Below, in pieces: positions 17,764-27,474 of a stretch of 64,000 nt of DNA. The DNA is taken from positions 124,001 to 188,000 of the forward strand of contig NZ_JAERMU010000003.1 of NCBI RefSeq assembly GCF_016756775.1, written 5' to 3'. The notes under the pieces are model-generated. The model did not search any database, was not told the origin of the DNA, and saw nothing but the letters and a program-made list of their open reading frames with translations. How positions within the stretch are numbered: the stretch's first letter is position 1; each line of letters opens with the position of its first letter. Origin of the DNA: Dryocola clanedunensis subsp. sulfonylureivorans (GTDB lineage: Bacteria; Pseudomonadota; Gammaproteobacteria; Enterobacterales; Enterobacteriaceae). The position numbers were made by a program, and so were the translations under genes.

Positions 17764-19433
17764 CAGATACGATCTCTGCCGCTGTTTTTTGCCTTGTAAA
17801 GTTCCAGGTCGGCTTCCGACAGTAGCTCCGGTAATGACTTATGAAAGCCCGAGGCAATCCCCAGGCTTGCGGTGAGACGCAGCGTCTCATGACCCCCGAT
17901 GGCAATGTCCAGATGGCGTATTTGCTCAATGATGCGGAAAGCATATTTCAGTGCGGCATCGCTGTCGCCATGCTGGAAGACAACGGCAAACTCTTCTCCA
18001 CCGATCCTGGCGACCACATCTCCGCCGCGGCAGACATTTTTCAGCATGGCAGAAAAGGCAACCAGCACGGCATCACCGGCCGGATGGCCCCAGGTATCGT
18101 TGATCTTTTTGAAGTGATCGATATCAATCAGTACAACCCAGAGGGGCTGCGTTTCATTTGCCTGAACGGCAAGGTCGCCCGCCAGCTTTTCGAACGCCCG
18201 ACGGTTAAGCAATGACGTCAAAGGGTCTTCTTCTGAATGTTTTTTAAATGTCTCACTCATCTGCTGCTGTTCACTCAGCTTATGCCCCAGGGCACCAAGG
18301 GATGACCAAAGCTGCTGCACTTCTCCGGCGCTGTTGTTTGCCAGTAGCTCGATGGTTTTGCGATCGCCTGAAATTAAACCGTGGGTGATCTCATTTAATT
18401 TGATGATAGGCTTCAGTACGCGCGTGCGGATGTAATAAACGGCACCGATCACCAGAATATAAAGCGCCAGCAGAATGCAGAACACCGCCACGAGGTGAAC
18501 CATCGCCTTGTTCTCATTTGCGGTATAGTTAGCTTTCAAATCGGTAAGATAGACGTTCAGCAGGTGATTGAAGAGTTTCAGACTGTCATGGTATCTCACC
18601 GCGAAGGTGTCTGCGCCGATGCTGTAATTAGCCCCGTTCTCACTTTGCTCCTGCAGCTGCTGAATCAGCGTCATGCCATTTCTTTCGAATTGCCGGCGTG
18701 TTTGCGACAGCAGGGTTTTAAATTCTGAGCGCTGGTCAATTTCCTTGCCATGCGTTTCAAGGATCCACCACTGCATGTTGATGCGTTCAAAACCTCTGCT
18801 TAGCTTATTCATCTGTTCCTTTGAGAGAGGTTTTTTGCTGTGCAGAGGAACCAGCACGGCGGCACCCAGCAACCCCGTGGCGTCACGCAGCTCCCCCAGC
18901 GCCTGGGCTCGCAGCACCGGTCCAAGTTCCGCCGGTTCCAGACGGATAAACTCAGAGGTCTTACGGAATAAAGCCTGGTGATAGAAATTCGTTGCCTCAA
19001 CCATTTCATCAATCGCATATTGCGCATCTAAAGGGTTGTTGGCCTCCAGGTTTTTATAGCGGTCTACCGTTTTGCGCGAGTTGATGAGCTGTATTTTCGT
19101 GGCGTTAAGCAGGGAGGACGTCAGGAACTTATGCGGTATCCTGCCGAGATCGGTGTCGGTAACCTGTCGACTTTTCAGTAAATTAGCCCAGGCCTCTTGC
19201 TTATTGTTCGCATGACTCAGGATAAGCTCATTCGCAAAAGCCCGTTCACTGGCCAGGTCATTGGAAACCAGTAAAACTTTATTGAAGTCGTCAAACTGCA
19301 CGAGATTATTTCGGGCCTTATTCCAGGCATCGATAGAATCAGAAGCCAGCCACCATGAAAAAAGAGAGGTGAGGGCGAGCGTACCGGCAGTTGAGATATA
19401 GAGGTAGCGGGTAATATTAGATTTTAAATTCAT
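17745..19433 (-). CDS. Diguanylate cyclase with periplasmic helical sensor and HAMP-like linker
   Basis: A 562-residue protein: helix at residues 10-30, a long, mostly helical periplasmic region (about 31-315), a second helix (about 316-338), a HAMP-like linker, and a C-terminal GGDEF domain with GGEEF at residues 478-482. The inhibitory site RGGD is intact at 469-472, so it should be feedback-inhibited, unlike its convergent neighbour. Their 3' ends overlap by 19 bases. Confidence 0.92.
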   Translation of the reverse strand: MNLKSNITRYLYISTAGTLALTSLFSWWLASDSIDAWNKARNNLVQFDDFNKVLLVSNDLASERAFANELILSHANNKQEAWANLLKSRQVTDTDLGRIPHKFLTSSLLNATKIQLINSRKTVDRYKNLEANNPLDAQYAIDEMVEATNFYHQALFRKTSEFIRLEPAELGPVLRAQALGELRDATGLLGAAVLVPLHSKKPLSKEQMNKLSRGFERINMQWWILETHGKEIDQRSEFKTLLSQTRRQFERNGMTLIQQLQEQSENGANYSIGADTFAVRYHDSLKLFNHLLNVYLTDLKANYTANENKAMVHLVAVFCILLALYILVIGAVYYIRTRVLKPIIKLNEITHGLISGDRKTIELLANNSAGEVQQLWSSLGALGHKLSEQQQMSETFKKHSEEDPLTSLLNRRAFEKLAGDLAVQANETQPLWVVLIDIDHFKKINDTWGHPAGDAVLVAFSAMLKNVCRGGDVVARIGGEEFAVVFQHGDSDAALKYAFRIIEQIRHLDIAIGGHETLRLTASLGIASGFHKSLPELLSEADLELYKAKNSGRDRICYQTTQ

Positions 19434-19887
19434 GGTAAATTTATTTATAAATTTAATCCGGGCAAGCGGGAACGGTCATTTAACTATTTATTATTAACGA
19501 ATTACGCTGACATTAGCATGTCTGTGCTAATGTATGCCCTGGATTGAAGTGTGTGTTTTGCATCAAAAATGCTCGTGTTATGGCTATAAATAGCATTTCA
19601 GAAAGAAAATTTGGTTACGAAAGATGCTATCGTAGCCGATTTTACAGAATAATATATTTAGCAACGTGAGTTTAATTTTAAATTTAAACATCGGCGACGA
19701 TGGCAATAATTTATAATAAAGCAAGCTAACTGCTTAGCAGAGCAACAATAACTAAAGGAATCATTTTTTCAGGTGTTAAGCTTTGATAACTTTATCTTCA
19801 CCGCTCTTTTTTATTGTTCTGACAAGCTGTACAGCTTAGTGATGAACTATAGTAAAGAGTACGCATTTGCCTGAAAAGAATCATAAT
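19434..19887. other. Intergenic region before ytcA-mdtNOP
   Basis: About 450 AT-rich bases between the minus-strand cyclase and the efflux operon. No gene is evident. The right part holds a likely -10 (TATAGT, 19848-19853) and a perfect palindrome described separately. Confidence 0.4.
19824..19837. promoter_or_regulatory. Perfect 14-bp palindrome AAGCTGTACAGCTT upstream of ytcA
   Basis: The palindrome covers the place where a -35 element would sit for the TATAGT box at 19848, about 50 bases before the ytcA start. That geometry fits a repressor or activator site for the efflux operon. Confidence 0.5.
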
Positions 19888-20145
19888 ATGCAAAAATATA
19901 TCTTTCAGCTGGTGACTGCAATTGCTGCATGTTTACTGTCAGCCTGTTCCGTTTCGCCTTCGTTACCGGTGTTCGGAGCCTCATTCCCGGACTGGTTGTT
20001 TTGTCTGATTGCCGGGGTGATGGCGACCTGGTGTCTGCATCTTATTCTTGTCAAAAAGAATAAGCGTTACTTTGCACCCCATATTATTGGTTACCCGCTG
20101 CTGACTGCTCTCATCGCGATGGTGGTCTGGCTACTGATTTTTTAA
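19888..20145 (+). CDS. ytcA: YtcA family lipoprotein, first gene of the mdtNOP operon
   Basis: A small lipoprotein of 85 residues from ATG 19888 (an in-frame TTG at 19867 would give 92). It has a short signal with lipobox LLSAC, then two hydrophobic helices. E. coli has the same order ytcA-mdtN-mdtO-mdtP, with a lipoprotein of similar size carrying a related SPSLPVFGA...PDWLFC stretch. Its role in the pump is not known. mdtN starts 22 bases after its stop. Confidence 0.85.
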   Translation: MQKYIFQLVTAIAACLLSACSVSPSLPVFGASFPDWLFCLIAGVMATWCLHLILVKKNKRYFAPHIIGYPLLTALIAMVVWLLIF

Positions 20146-20167
20146 TCAGGCAACCGGAACGATTATC

Positions 20168-21187
20168 ATGCTAAAAACGAAAAAATCATTCTCACTGCTC
20201 ATCTTGTTGATGGCGACAGCGATAGTGCTGTTGGTTGTTATCTGGCGGATGCAGACCAGCCCACGCACCGATGATGCCTATGTGTATGCCGATACTATCG
20301 CGATTTCACCGGAAGTGAATGGCAGGATCATTGCCCAACCGGTGAAAGATAATCAGCGGGTGCATAAAGGCGACCTGCTGTTCCGCATAGATCCGCGTCC
20401 TTATGAGGCCGCTTTGCAGCAGGCCCAGGCGAAGCTCGACGGACTCAATCAGCAAATTGAATTAACACAGCGCTCGGTCAATGCACAAAAATTCAGTGCT
20501 GACTCAGCCCAGGCCTCGATTGCCAGCGCCAGTGCAGCAGCAAAACAAGCTACCGCCACGCTGCGTCGTCTGGAGCCGCTCCTGGCCCAGGGGTTTGCTT
20601 CGGCTGAAGAGGTGGATCAGGCCCGTACGGCGAAATTAAGCGCTATTTCAAAACTGGACACCCTGAAACTGCAGGCTAAACAGGCAAAGGCAGGGGTGAG
20701 CGGAGTAGAAGCTCTGGTGGCACAGCGGGCTGAGGCCAGCGCGCTGATTCAGCTGGCGAAACTCAATCTTGAATTTACCGAAGTCAGAGCGCCGTTTGAC
20801 GGACGCATCGCCTCGCTGAAAACGGCCGTTGGCCAGTTTGCCAGCGCCGGAAAACCTATCTTTACGCTGATCGACACTTCGCACTGGTACGTGATTGCCA
20901 ACTTCCGGGAAACTGAGCTGAAAGATATTAAAGAGGGGACACAGGCGCAGGTTTATCTGATGAGCAATACCGGGATTAAATTCTCCGGCCATGTCGACTC
21001 CATCAGCTACGGTATTACGCCTGACGACGGTGCCACCCTCGGTTCCGGGTTGCCAAACGTCAAACGCACCATTAACTGGGTTCATGTTTCCCAGCGCTTC
21101 CCGGTCAAAATTCGCATCGCTAATCCTGATGAAAATCTCTTTCGCGTAGGGGCATCTGCCGTAGCGACTTTGAAAACCAGGCCATAA
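20168..21187 (+). CDS. mdtN: Multidrug efflux membrane fusion (periplasmic adaptor) protein MdtN
   Basis: A 339-residue HlyD/EmrA-type adaptor: single N-terminal helix (residues 9-26), split biotinyl-lipoyl domain, a long alpha-hairpin (about 90-195) and a beta-barrel. It links the inner-membrane MdtO to the outer-membrane MdtP. E. coli MdtN is 343 residues. In E. coli the MdtNOP system has been linked to puromycin, acriflavine and sulfonamide resistance. mdtO follows after 9 bases. Confidence 0.92.
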   Translation: MLKTKKSFSLLILLMATAIVLLVVIWRMQTSPRTDDAYVYADTIAISPEVNGRIIAQPVKDNQRVHKGDLLFRIDPRPYEAALQQAQAKLDGLNQQIELTQRSVNAQKFSADSAQASIASASAAAKQATATLRRLEPLLAQGFASAEEVDQARTAKLSAISKLDTLKLQAKQAKAGVSGVEALVAQRAEASALIQLAKLNLEFTEVRAPFDGRIASLKTAVGQFASAGKPIFTLIDTSHWYVIANFRETELKDIKEGTQAQVYLMSNTGIKFSGHVDSISYGITPDDGATLGSGLPNVKRTINWVHVSQRFPVKIRIANPDENLFRVGASAVATLKTRP

Positions 21188-21196
21188 CGGGGTGAT

Positions 21197-23194
21197 ATGA
21201 GTATTAAGCCGACAAGATCCCTGGCTGAGAAAACGAGCGCGCTGCTCGAAATGCTGTCGGATTATCCTGGTCGAAGCAGCGTGATGATGCGCTGCCTCAT
21301 CACCAGTGCGCTGGTCATCATGATTTCAATGACCCTGCAAATCCCTTTCCTGGCCCTGTCGCTGATTGCTGTGTTTTACGTCACGCAGAAAAACGTCGTG
21401 CTGTCGAAAATGACGGCGATACTGTTCTTTTCCGGCACGACGCTTGCGATTGGCCTTTCAATACTGACGCTGAAATTTACCTACAGCTATCCGATGCTGC
21501 GTATCCTGCTGGCCTACGTCCTGTTTTTTGGCAGCGTTTATATGATGCGGGCCAGCAAAGCCGGGATCGTCTTCTTTCTGACCAGCGTTATCATTATTTA
21601 CACCCACACCTTTGCAGACGTCACGGACAATGCCGATTTGGTCGTCAGGCTGATGATGTGGCTATGGGTAGCGATCAATTATTCAATTCTGCTGACGCTT
21701 ATCACCAACCTGCTGTTCATTCCTCAGGATCCCGTGCAGCAGTTCCGGCAGGTCATGCTCGCGCAGAACAACGAGACGCTGCAGCGCCTGGAATGTCTGA
21801 TAAATAAGACGCCGCTGCCGGAAGCCGTCAGCGCCGAGGTTCTTCAGGGAAAAATCCTGTCGCTGCAACATTTGCTGGCTTTCGCGGTGATGCATAACCG
21901 TCAGTACAAAAATACCAAAGCCTTCCAGCTTGCGCGCCTGAACACGATTTCGACCTTGTATCTGGCGGCTCAGCACCTGCAACCCGTGGCGGACACTGGA
22001 CTGCTTTTGCAGGTACGTGAAGCCTGTCTCGCGCTGCAAGCATCGATGGCAAACGACAGCCAGTTTGTGATGCCTGAGGGGCCTGAATGGCAGCCTTCGT
22101 CAGGCACATCCCCGGTCCTGCTTAAAATGCTGGATACGCTGGTTGCCTTTTCCCATCACCATGATGTCCAGGCACCGGTGACGCAGCCCGCACCGGAGAA
22201 GAAGCCCTTTCAGCTCAATCCCACCTATCTAAAATTCGCCTTAAAGACGGCGCTTTCCAGCTTCATCTGTTATCTCATCTACGTCGCAACTGACTGGCAG
22301 GGGATCCACACCATCATGCTCAGCTGCGTTATCGTGGCGCAGTCGAGCCTTGGCACGACCACCCAGCGTGCTTTGCTGCGTGTTATCGGGGCGGTGATCG
22401 GTAGCCTGATCGCGCTGCTAATGGTTGTGCTGGTGATGCCCCATATTGACACCATCGTGGGCTTACTGCTGATGACGCTGCCCGTGGTGGCACTGGGCGC
22501 ATGGGTGTACGCCGGCAGCGAGAAGATGAGCTATGCAGGCATTCAGCTGATGTTTACGTTTGCCCTGGCGCTGCTTGAGGCATTTGGCCCGACCTTCGAG
22601 CTGGTTGAGATCCGTGACAGGATCATCGGCATCCTGCTCGGCGTGGGCATAGCGACGCTCACCCACGTCCTGTTATGGCCAGAAGTCGAAGGGGAACAGC
22701 TGTGGAAAAGCATTTCACGTATTTTGCAGAATGCCTCGCAGCGAATTAAACAGCACGCGGGCAATAGTCTGGTTTCGCTACAGCTCTGGCAGGAGCTGGC
22801 AAACTGCGAAAACATTGCCGCGCGCGTGGCCCTTGAGCCGGGCGGAGCGCCGGGAGACGATCAGTCTGAATACGATATCTACACGACGCAGGCCGTTCTT
22901 GGGCATGTCCGGGAGGTGCTGTACATCATGGACAGCATGGCCGTGGAAGCTGACCAGACGGCAGATGCTGTCTATGCACCACTTCGTGAACGGGCGAGCG
23001 AGCTGCTGGCGTTAAGCGCCAGGGCGGTGAGCGAACCTGCGGTGCTGGCAGGCTGGCAGAGTGAGACGACGCCTGCCGATTTTCAACCGCAGTCTGCGCT
23101 GGACAGAAAAGTGCAGCACCTCTTTTACGAAATTGCTGAGTTACTGGCGAGCCAGAAAAAAAGGCTGGCCGAGGACCGTGAGTTTGACCTATGA
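21197..23194 (+). CDS. mdtO: MdtO, FUSC-family inner-membrane component of the MdtNOP pump
   Basis: A 665-residue protein of the aromatic-acid exporter/FUSC family (E. coli MdtO 683 residues). It has two blocks of hydrophobic helices (about residues 30-170 and 350-500), each followed by a cytoplasmic helical region. GGGGTGAT precedes the start. The stop overlaps the mdtP start (ATGA, 23191-23194), so translation is coupled. Confidence 0.92.
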   Translation: MSIKPTRSLAEKTSALLEMLSDYPGRSSVMMRCLITSALVIMISMTLQIPFLALSLIAVFYVTQKNVVLSKMTAILFFSGTTLAIGLSILTLKFTYSYPMLRILLAYVLFFGSVYMMRASKAGIVFFLTSVIIIYTHTFADVTDNADLVVRLMMWLWVAINYSILLTLITNLLFIPQDPVQQFRQVMLAQNNETLQRLECLINKTPLPEAVSAEVLQGKILSLQHLLAFAVMHNRQYKNTKAFQLARLNTISTLYLAAQHLQPVADTGLLLQVREACLALQASMANDSQFVMPEGPEWQPSSGTSPVLLKMLDTLVAFSHHHDVQAPVTQPAPEKKPFQLNPTYLKFALKTALSSFICYLIYVATDWQGIHTIMLSCVIVAQSSLGTTTQRALLRVIGAVIGSLIALLMVVLVMPHIDTIVGLLLMTLPVVALGAWVYAGSEKMSYAGIQLMFTFALALLEAFGPTFELVEIRDRIIGILLGVGIATLTHVLLWPEVEGEQLWKSISRILQNASQRIKQHAGNSLVSLQLWQELANCENIAARVALEPGGAPGDDQSEYDIYTTQAVLGHVREVLYIMDSMAVEADQTADAVYAPLRERASELLALSARAVSEPAVLAGWQSETTPADFQPQSALDRKVQHLFYEIAELLASQKKRLAEDREFDL

Positions 23195-24633
23195 AAAATT
23201 CGATGATGCTGCATAAATACAAACCTCTGAGCGTGCTGCTGTGCATGCTTCTGACTTCCTGCGCCTTAATGAACAATGACGACACGCCGCTTAAGCAAAT
23301 TCAGGGAAGCGATGTGGTGTTGCCGGCTGATTTACAGCTAACCAACGCCAGCTGGCCGCAGGAGCAGTGGTGGAAAACCTATCGCGATCCGCAGCTCGAT
23401 GCGTTAATCGACCGGGCAATTAAAAACTCGCCGTCGATGGCGCTGGCCCATGCGAAAGTGCAGCAGGCCAGATCGGATGTACAGCTGATTGAGTCAGGAT
23501 CAAACCTTAAAATTTTCGGTACCGCCAGTATCGATCGGGCGCACGTCTCATCGAATGGCTACCTTGGGCCATTTGCCAACGACCGTCCTGCTCTTGGGCT
23601 GACGGGGCCCTGGTACACCGAGGGCATCGTGGGGCTAGGCGCCACACTGGATATCGATATCTGGGGGGAACACCGTTCACAGCTTGAAGCGGGGATGGGC
23701 GTACAGAATGCGCGTAAGCTCGAGGCGTCCGCGGTTAGCCTGGAAATATCCGCCGACACGGCTCAGCTTTATTACGCGATGCAGACTGCAGGCCAGCTGA
23801 TTGCGCTGCTGGAAGAGCAGAAAGCGATAGAATCATACGCCTTGCAGTCCCACGAAGCCCGTGCTGCCCGGGGGCTGGAATCGCGAGCTGACGCCGAAGC
23901 GGCGAAGGCGCATTTGCTGACGGTTGAACAGCAAATCTCTTCGGCTAAACAGCAGCGGGTGAAGTATCGCGAATCGCTGCGTCTGATTGTCGGAGGGGGA
24001 GAACTGCCCGAGCTGAAGCCGGTTTCGCTGCCGGTGCCTTCAACCAGGCTGCCTGCGTCGCTGAACTACCAGCTGCTGGCCCGACGCCCCGATTTGCAGG
24101 CGGCACACTGGTACGTAAAATCGTCGATGAGTCAGATCGATGCCGCAAAAGCCGCCTTTTATCCAAAGTTTGATATCAAAGCGTTCTTTGGCTTTGATGC
24201 GCTGCATCTTGACGATCTCTTTAACCACGCCAGCCAGCAGATTAATATCGTTCCGGGTCTGTATCTGCCCATCTTCTCCGGCGGCCAGCTGGAAGCAAAC
24301 CTGGATAAAACGCGCCGTCAGCGTGACATCATGATTTCGCAGTATAACCAGGCCGTGTTAACCGCCGTCAGGGATGTCGCCGTCGTCGGCAGCGAGATGC
24401 AATCTCTGAATGAAGAAGCCGAGCTGCAACAGCAGAAAATAACGGCCGCTTCGTTTACCGCCAACAACGCCGCGGCACGTTTCAGACGGGGCCTGATCAG
24501 CAAAGAGGCCGCCTCCACGGCAGGCAGCCAGTTAGTGGCAGAGAAGATAAAGCAGCTGACGCTGAACAGCAGCATTGTCAGCAGCGATATTGTGCTGAAT
24601 AAAGCGCTGGGCGGGGGGAAAACAGGGAAGTAA
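23191..24633 (+). CDS. mdtP: MdtP, outer-membrane efflux channel (TolC-like lipoprotein)
   Basis: A 480-residue outer membrane factor of the NodT/OprM class (E. coli MdtP 488). A signal peptide ends at lipobox LLTSC (Cys near residue 24), then come two repeated helical-barrel halves (for example WWKTYRDPQLDALIDRAI and the second RRPDLQAAHWYVKSS). It completes the tripartite pump with MdtN and MdtO. An inverted repeat (GGGAAG...CTTCCC) directly at the stop may help termination. Confidence 0.93.
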   Translation: MKNSMMLHKYKPLSVLLCMLLTSCALMNNDDTPLKQIQGSDVVLPADLQLTNASWPQEQWWKTYRDPQLDALIDRAIKNSPSMALAHAKVQQARSDVQLIESGSNLKIFGTASIDRAHVSSNGYLGPFANDRPALGLTGPWYTEGIVGLGATLDIDIWGEHRSQLEAGMGVQNARKLEASAVSLEISADTAQLYYAMQTAGQLIALLEEQKAIESYALQSHEARAARGLESRADAEAAKAHLLTVEQQISSAKQQRVKYRESLRLIVGGGELPELKPVSLPVPSTRLPASLNYQLLARRPDLQAAHWYVKSSMSQIDAAKAAFYPKFDIKAFFGFDALHLDDLFNHASQQINIVPGLYLPIFSGGQLEANLDKTRRQRDIMISQYNQAVLTAVRDVAVVGSEMQSLNEEAELQQQKITAASFTANNAAARFRRGLISKEAASTAGSQLVAEKIKQLTLNSSIVSSDIVLNKALGGGKTGK

Positions 24634-24657
24634 CGGCTTCCCCGTTCACAGCTATTT

Positions 24658-25461
24658 CTACCAGGTGTAGCCGACGGCGGCGATGGTATACAGCTCTCCG
24701 TCATGCTGCACGAGAGGGCTGTCGGCAATACTCTTGTCGTAAAACTCGTAGTTTGCCGCAAACATCGCCATCCACTTATCGTTGAAGCGGTAGCTGGTAA
24801 TGATCGCCGTCATAGGTGAGAACGTCGTCCCCGTATCCCACTCTTTACGCTGCGCGGTGGCTTCGCCGGACGAGACGCCGCCGAAGTAATAATTAGCCAT
24901 TTTATCACTGCGGATCATCATGCCCACGCCGGGCATAATCAGCAGCCTGCCGCGAACGACAGGAAAGTCAGCCCACAGCAACAGCTCCTGACCGTTACTC
25001 TGTCCTGTGACATCGGAGCTGATTCGGGCGCTCAACAGGGCGTATGGAGTAATAATCGTGCCTCCGACACCTGCCTCAAACTCGCCTCTGCGCTTGTGCA
25101 TACCGGCAAATTCATGATGATCGTCCGGGTCCAGATTTCCAAAGCGATATCGGCCGTAGCCATAGGCGGCGAAAGTGTCGTTCAGCGCAAAATAGTAGCG
25201 ACCGCGATCGCCGAGATACATGAACTGGTCGCCGAAATAGAGCGCGCCGGGGATAAAATAGGTTTTGGTATCCTCCGCTTTATAGCGGTGAGTGCCCGTC
25301 ACGGCGGCGCCACCAACGACCAGCCCTTTAGGGATTGGGCTGCTCGCGCTGTCCTTTGAGAATAGATCAATCGAGCCCAGATCGATTTCGGCGCGAGCAT
25401 AGCCAGAAAGTAACAACACTGAACAGAGTGCCGAAAAAGTAAGTGGATTGAGTCTCATCAT
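24658..25461 (-). CDS. MipA/OmpV family outer-membrane protein
   Basis: A 267-residue beta-barrel protein with a signal peptide (cleavage after YARA, about residue 24) and the alternating strands and C-terminal aromatic residue (AVGYTW) of outer-membrane barrels. The conserved MipA/OmpV pattern GGAAVTGTHRYKAED and SARISSDVTGQSNGQ is present. Family members act as porin-like scaffold or antigen proteins; the specific role here is unknown. It is convergent with mdtP. Confidence 0.88.
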   Translation of the reverse strand: MMRLNPLTFSALCSVLLLSGYARAEIDLGSIDLFSKDSASSPIPKGLVVGGAAVTGTHRYKAEDTKTYFIPGALYFGDQFMYLGDRGRYYFALNDTFAAYGYGRYRFGNLDPDDHHEFAGMHKRRGEFEAGVGGTIITPYALLSARISSDVTGQSNGQELLLWADFPVVRGRLLIMPGVGMMIRSDKMANYYFGGVSSGEATAQRKEWDTGTTFSPMTAIITSYRFNDKWMAMFAANYEFYDKSIADSPLVQHDGELYTIAAVGYTW

Positions 25462-25596
25462 TGTTCCAGAAGTGGTGAGTCGGTCATATTTTTTGGCATC
25501 TTTGCCTCGCAGTCATCGGGTAGTTTACCCTATCTCTGTCTCTCAATTTCATCGCGGTAATTTAATTATCAACGAGATAGGGCAAAAAATGTTCGG

Positions 25597-26637
25597 TCAG
25601 GGCAACGGCTGGCTAAGATCGTTTATCTGCTCCGTACTGGCCGGCGCGTTTACCGGCTCACAGACGGGGTAAACGCCGCACAGTGTAAAATCGCGATAGG
25701 CCTTCTGGGTGATGTGGCTGTGGCTGCCTTGCCCGCTACGCAGCTTCGTCGCTTCCAGTAGTTCCAGTAAACTGGCTCTGCCCATCTGCAGCGGGAACTC
25801 TTCCGGGGCATAGTGCGTCCCCCTTGGGTAATCATAGTAGGGCGCGCGACGTTCAACATGCGTGCCAAGTATCTGCGCAACCGGACGGGTCGCGGTAAAA
25901 TCAACCAGGCGCTGTACGCTTGCCTGCATCAGGTCTGGGTTGCGTTCATTGATATACAGCCGTCCGGGATACAGCACATCGCCAGTCAACAGCACCGCCG
26001 TCTGTCGGTCATAAACGGCGATGCTGGTCGCGTCATGTCCCGGCGTTGGAATAATATCCAGAACTCGCCCGCCAAGATCGTAACGTCCCGTCTCCTCCGG
26101 CCACTTATGAATGCCAAAGAATTGCTTCAGCGTCTCTACGTCGCCCGGCTTAACGAAGGTGGTATCAGGACGCTTTATAAACTGCGCGTCGCCCCAGATA
26201 TGATCAAAGTGCGAATGCAGGTGCGTGACGACTAAAGGAACAGACTGGCGATGGTTTTTTTTCAGCCATTGATTGATGACGCCGTCGACGGCCCCCACAA
26301 CGTCAGGCACCCGGCCGGTAGCCGGGTCGGTGTCTTTCCCCGCGCCTGTATCAAAGAGAATCGCCCGGTCTTTTCCGAACAAAAGATAAAGGAAAGGTTT
26401 CTCGGTATGTACGCAGCCTGATTCACGCAGAATATAAAAATTGTCGTTGTATTGGTGCACCTGGAAATCATCGCGGAAAGTGGCGCATTCCGGGCCGCCG
26501 GTATGCCATTTGGCCGGTAGCGTTCCCGCCTCATATTTCACCTGTGACGCTTGTTCGGCTGCGTTGACGTTTGTCGACGCGATAATAACAATGCCCATGC
26601 AGCAGGCTTTTATCCAAAATTTGCGGCAGGATTTCAT
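25597..26637 (-). CDS. Exported metallo-beta-lactamase-fold hydrolase
   Basis: A 346-residue protein with a signal peptide (ending near NVNAAEQ) and an MBL-fold domain. The zinc motif HLHSHFDH is visible, as are the later His in TPGHDATS and the terminal-strand HVER. Spacing and surroundings are more like a general periplasmic hydrolase than a clinical beta-lactamase. ATG 26637 is preceded by AAGGA; the frame can also begin at TTG one codon earlier. It is transcribed alone. Confidence 0.85.
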   Translation of the reverse strand: MKSCRKFWIKACCMGIVIIASTNVNAAEQASQVKYEAGTLPAKWHTGGPECATFRDDFQVHQYNDNFYILRESGCVHTEKPFLYLLFGKDRAILFDTGAGKDTDPATGRVPDVVGAVDGVINQWLKKNHRQSVPLVVTHLHSHFDHIWGDAQFIKRPDTTFVKPGDVETLKQFFGIHKWPEETGRYDLGGRVLDIIPTPGHDATSIAVYDRQTAVLLTGDVLYPGRLYINERNPDLMQASVQRLVDFTATRPVAQILGTHVERRAPYYDYPRGTHYAPEEFPLQMGRASLLELLEATKLRSGQGSHSHITQKAYRDFTLCGVYPVCEPVNAPASTEQINDLSQPLP

Positions 26638-26916
26638 CAATGCATTCCTTAAAGGAGTGTGATCTGATTGTGGAGCGCCGGGTCAGCTTACCTGTTGTAT
26701 GATTTCGCCGGGCTGACTGCGAAGTCATCTCAGTATAGGAATGATGAGGGAAAATGCTTTGCCGTTTACGGGAGACAAGCTTCTACCGATGCTGCCAGGA
26801 AGATCTCAAAGATGCGATCGGTAACCGGCAGCGTTGCAAAATAAGATTAATACGGTTGCTGGAGGGATCGTGTGCACATAGATTGAACAGAACGCCCATA
26901 TGTTACGGAGTGATTT

Positions 26917-27420
26917 ATGTTTAAGCGTCGAGGATTACTTTCAGCTGTAACCGTTGTTGTTTCACTGGCGCTGTTTACTGCACCCGTGTTTGCTAATCCC
27001 GGAAACGGAAACGGAAACGGTGGTAGTAGTAAGGGAGCAAACCATGGAAATGGAAAGGGGAATGCCCATAGCAATAAAGGGGAGCAGGGTAAGGGGAATT
27101 CTTCCGCCGACCACGGCAGCCGTAAGAACTACGGCAAGCCGGACCACGTGGATTCGGACATCAGCTTTAAAGATGCACGCAGCCTGGCGGTTAACTATGG
27201 CCTGACCGGCTATAAGTCTCTGCCTCCCGGCATCGCCAAAAACCTTGCGAGAGGCAAGCCGCTTCCCCCAGGGATTGCCAAAAAGGCCGTGCCTCGCTCG
27301 ATGCTTGACCAGCTGCCGTATTATCCCGGCTATGAATGGCAGGCTATCGGGGACGATCTGGTGCTGGTTGCGCTCGGTACGGCTATCGTAACCACCATTA
27401 TTAACGGCGTATTTGACTAA
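26917..27420 (+). CDS. cigR: CigR-family (RcnB-like) exported protein
   Basis: A 167-residue protein with a signal peptide (cleavage after VFA near residue 27), a low-complexity Gly/Asn/Lys segment (NPGNGNGNGGSSKGANHGN), then the conserved paired motif LPPGIAKNLARGKPLPPGIA and a C-terminal hydrophobic stretch (VLVALGTAIVTTIINGVF). This matches CigR, which in Salmonella is an SPI-3-encoded anti-virulence secreted protein. Many enteric genomes carry it without SPI-3, so a general envelope role is as likely here. Confidence 0.85.
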   Translation: MFKRRGLLSAVTVVVSLALFTAPVFANPGNGNGNGGSSKGANHGNGKGNAHSNKGEQGKGNSSADHGSRKNYGKPDHVDSDISFKDARSLAVNYGLTGYKSLPPGIAKNLARGKPLPPGIAKKAVPRSMLDQLPYYPGYEWQAIGDDLVLVALGTAIVTTIINGVFD

Positions 27421-27436
27421 TCCCCCGCAGTTTACG

Positions 27437-27465
27437 AAGCCCTGGCGTCCGTCGGGGCTTTTTTT
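27437..27465 (+). terminator. Intrinsic terminator after cigR
   Basis: Stem AAGCCC/GGGCTT is followed by a run of T. It lies 17 bases after the cigR stop, just before the convergent yeiL stop. Confidence 0.75.
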
Positions 27466-27474
27466 CGCCCGCCG

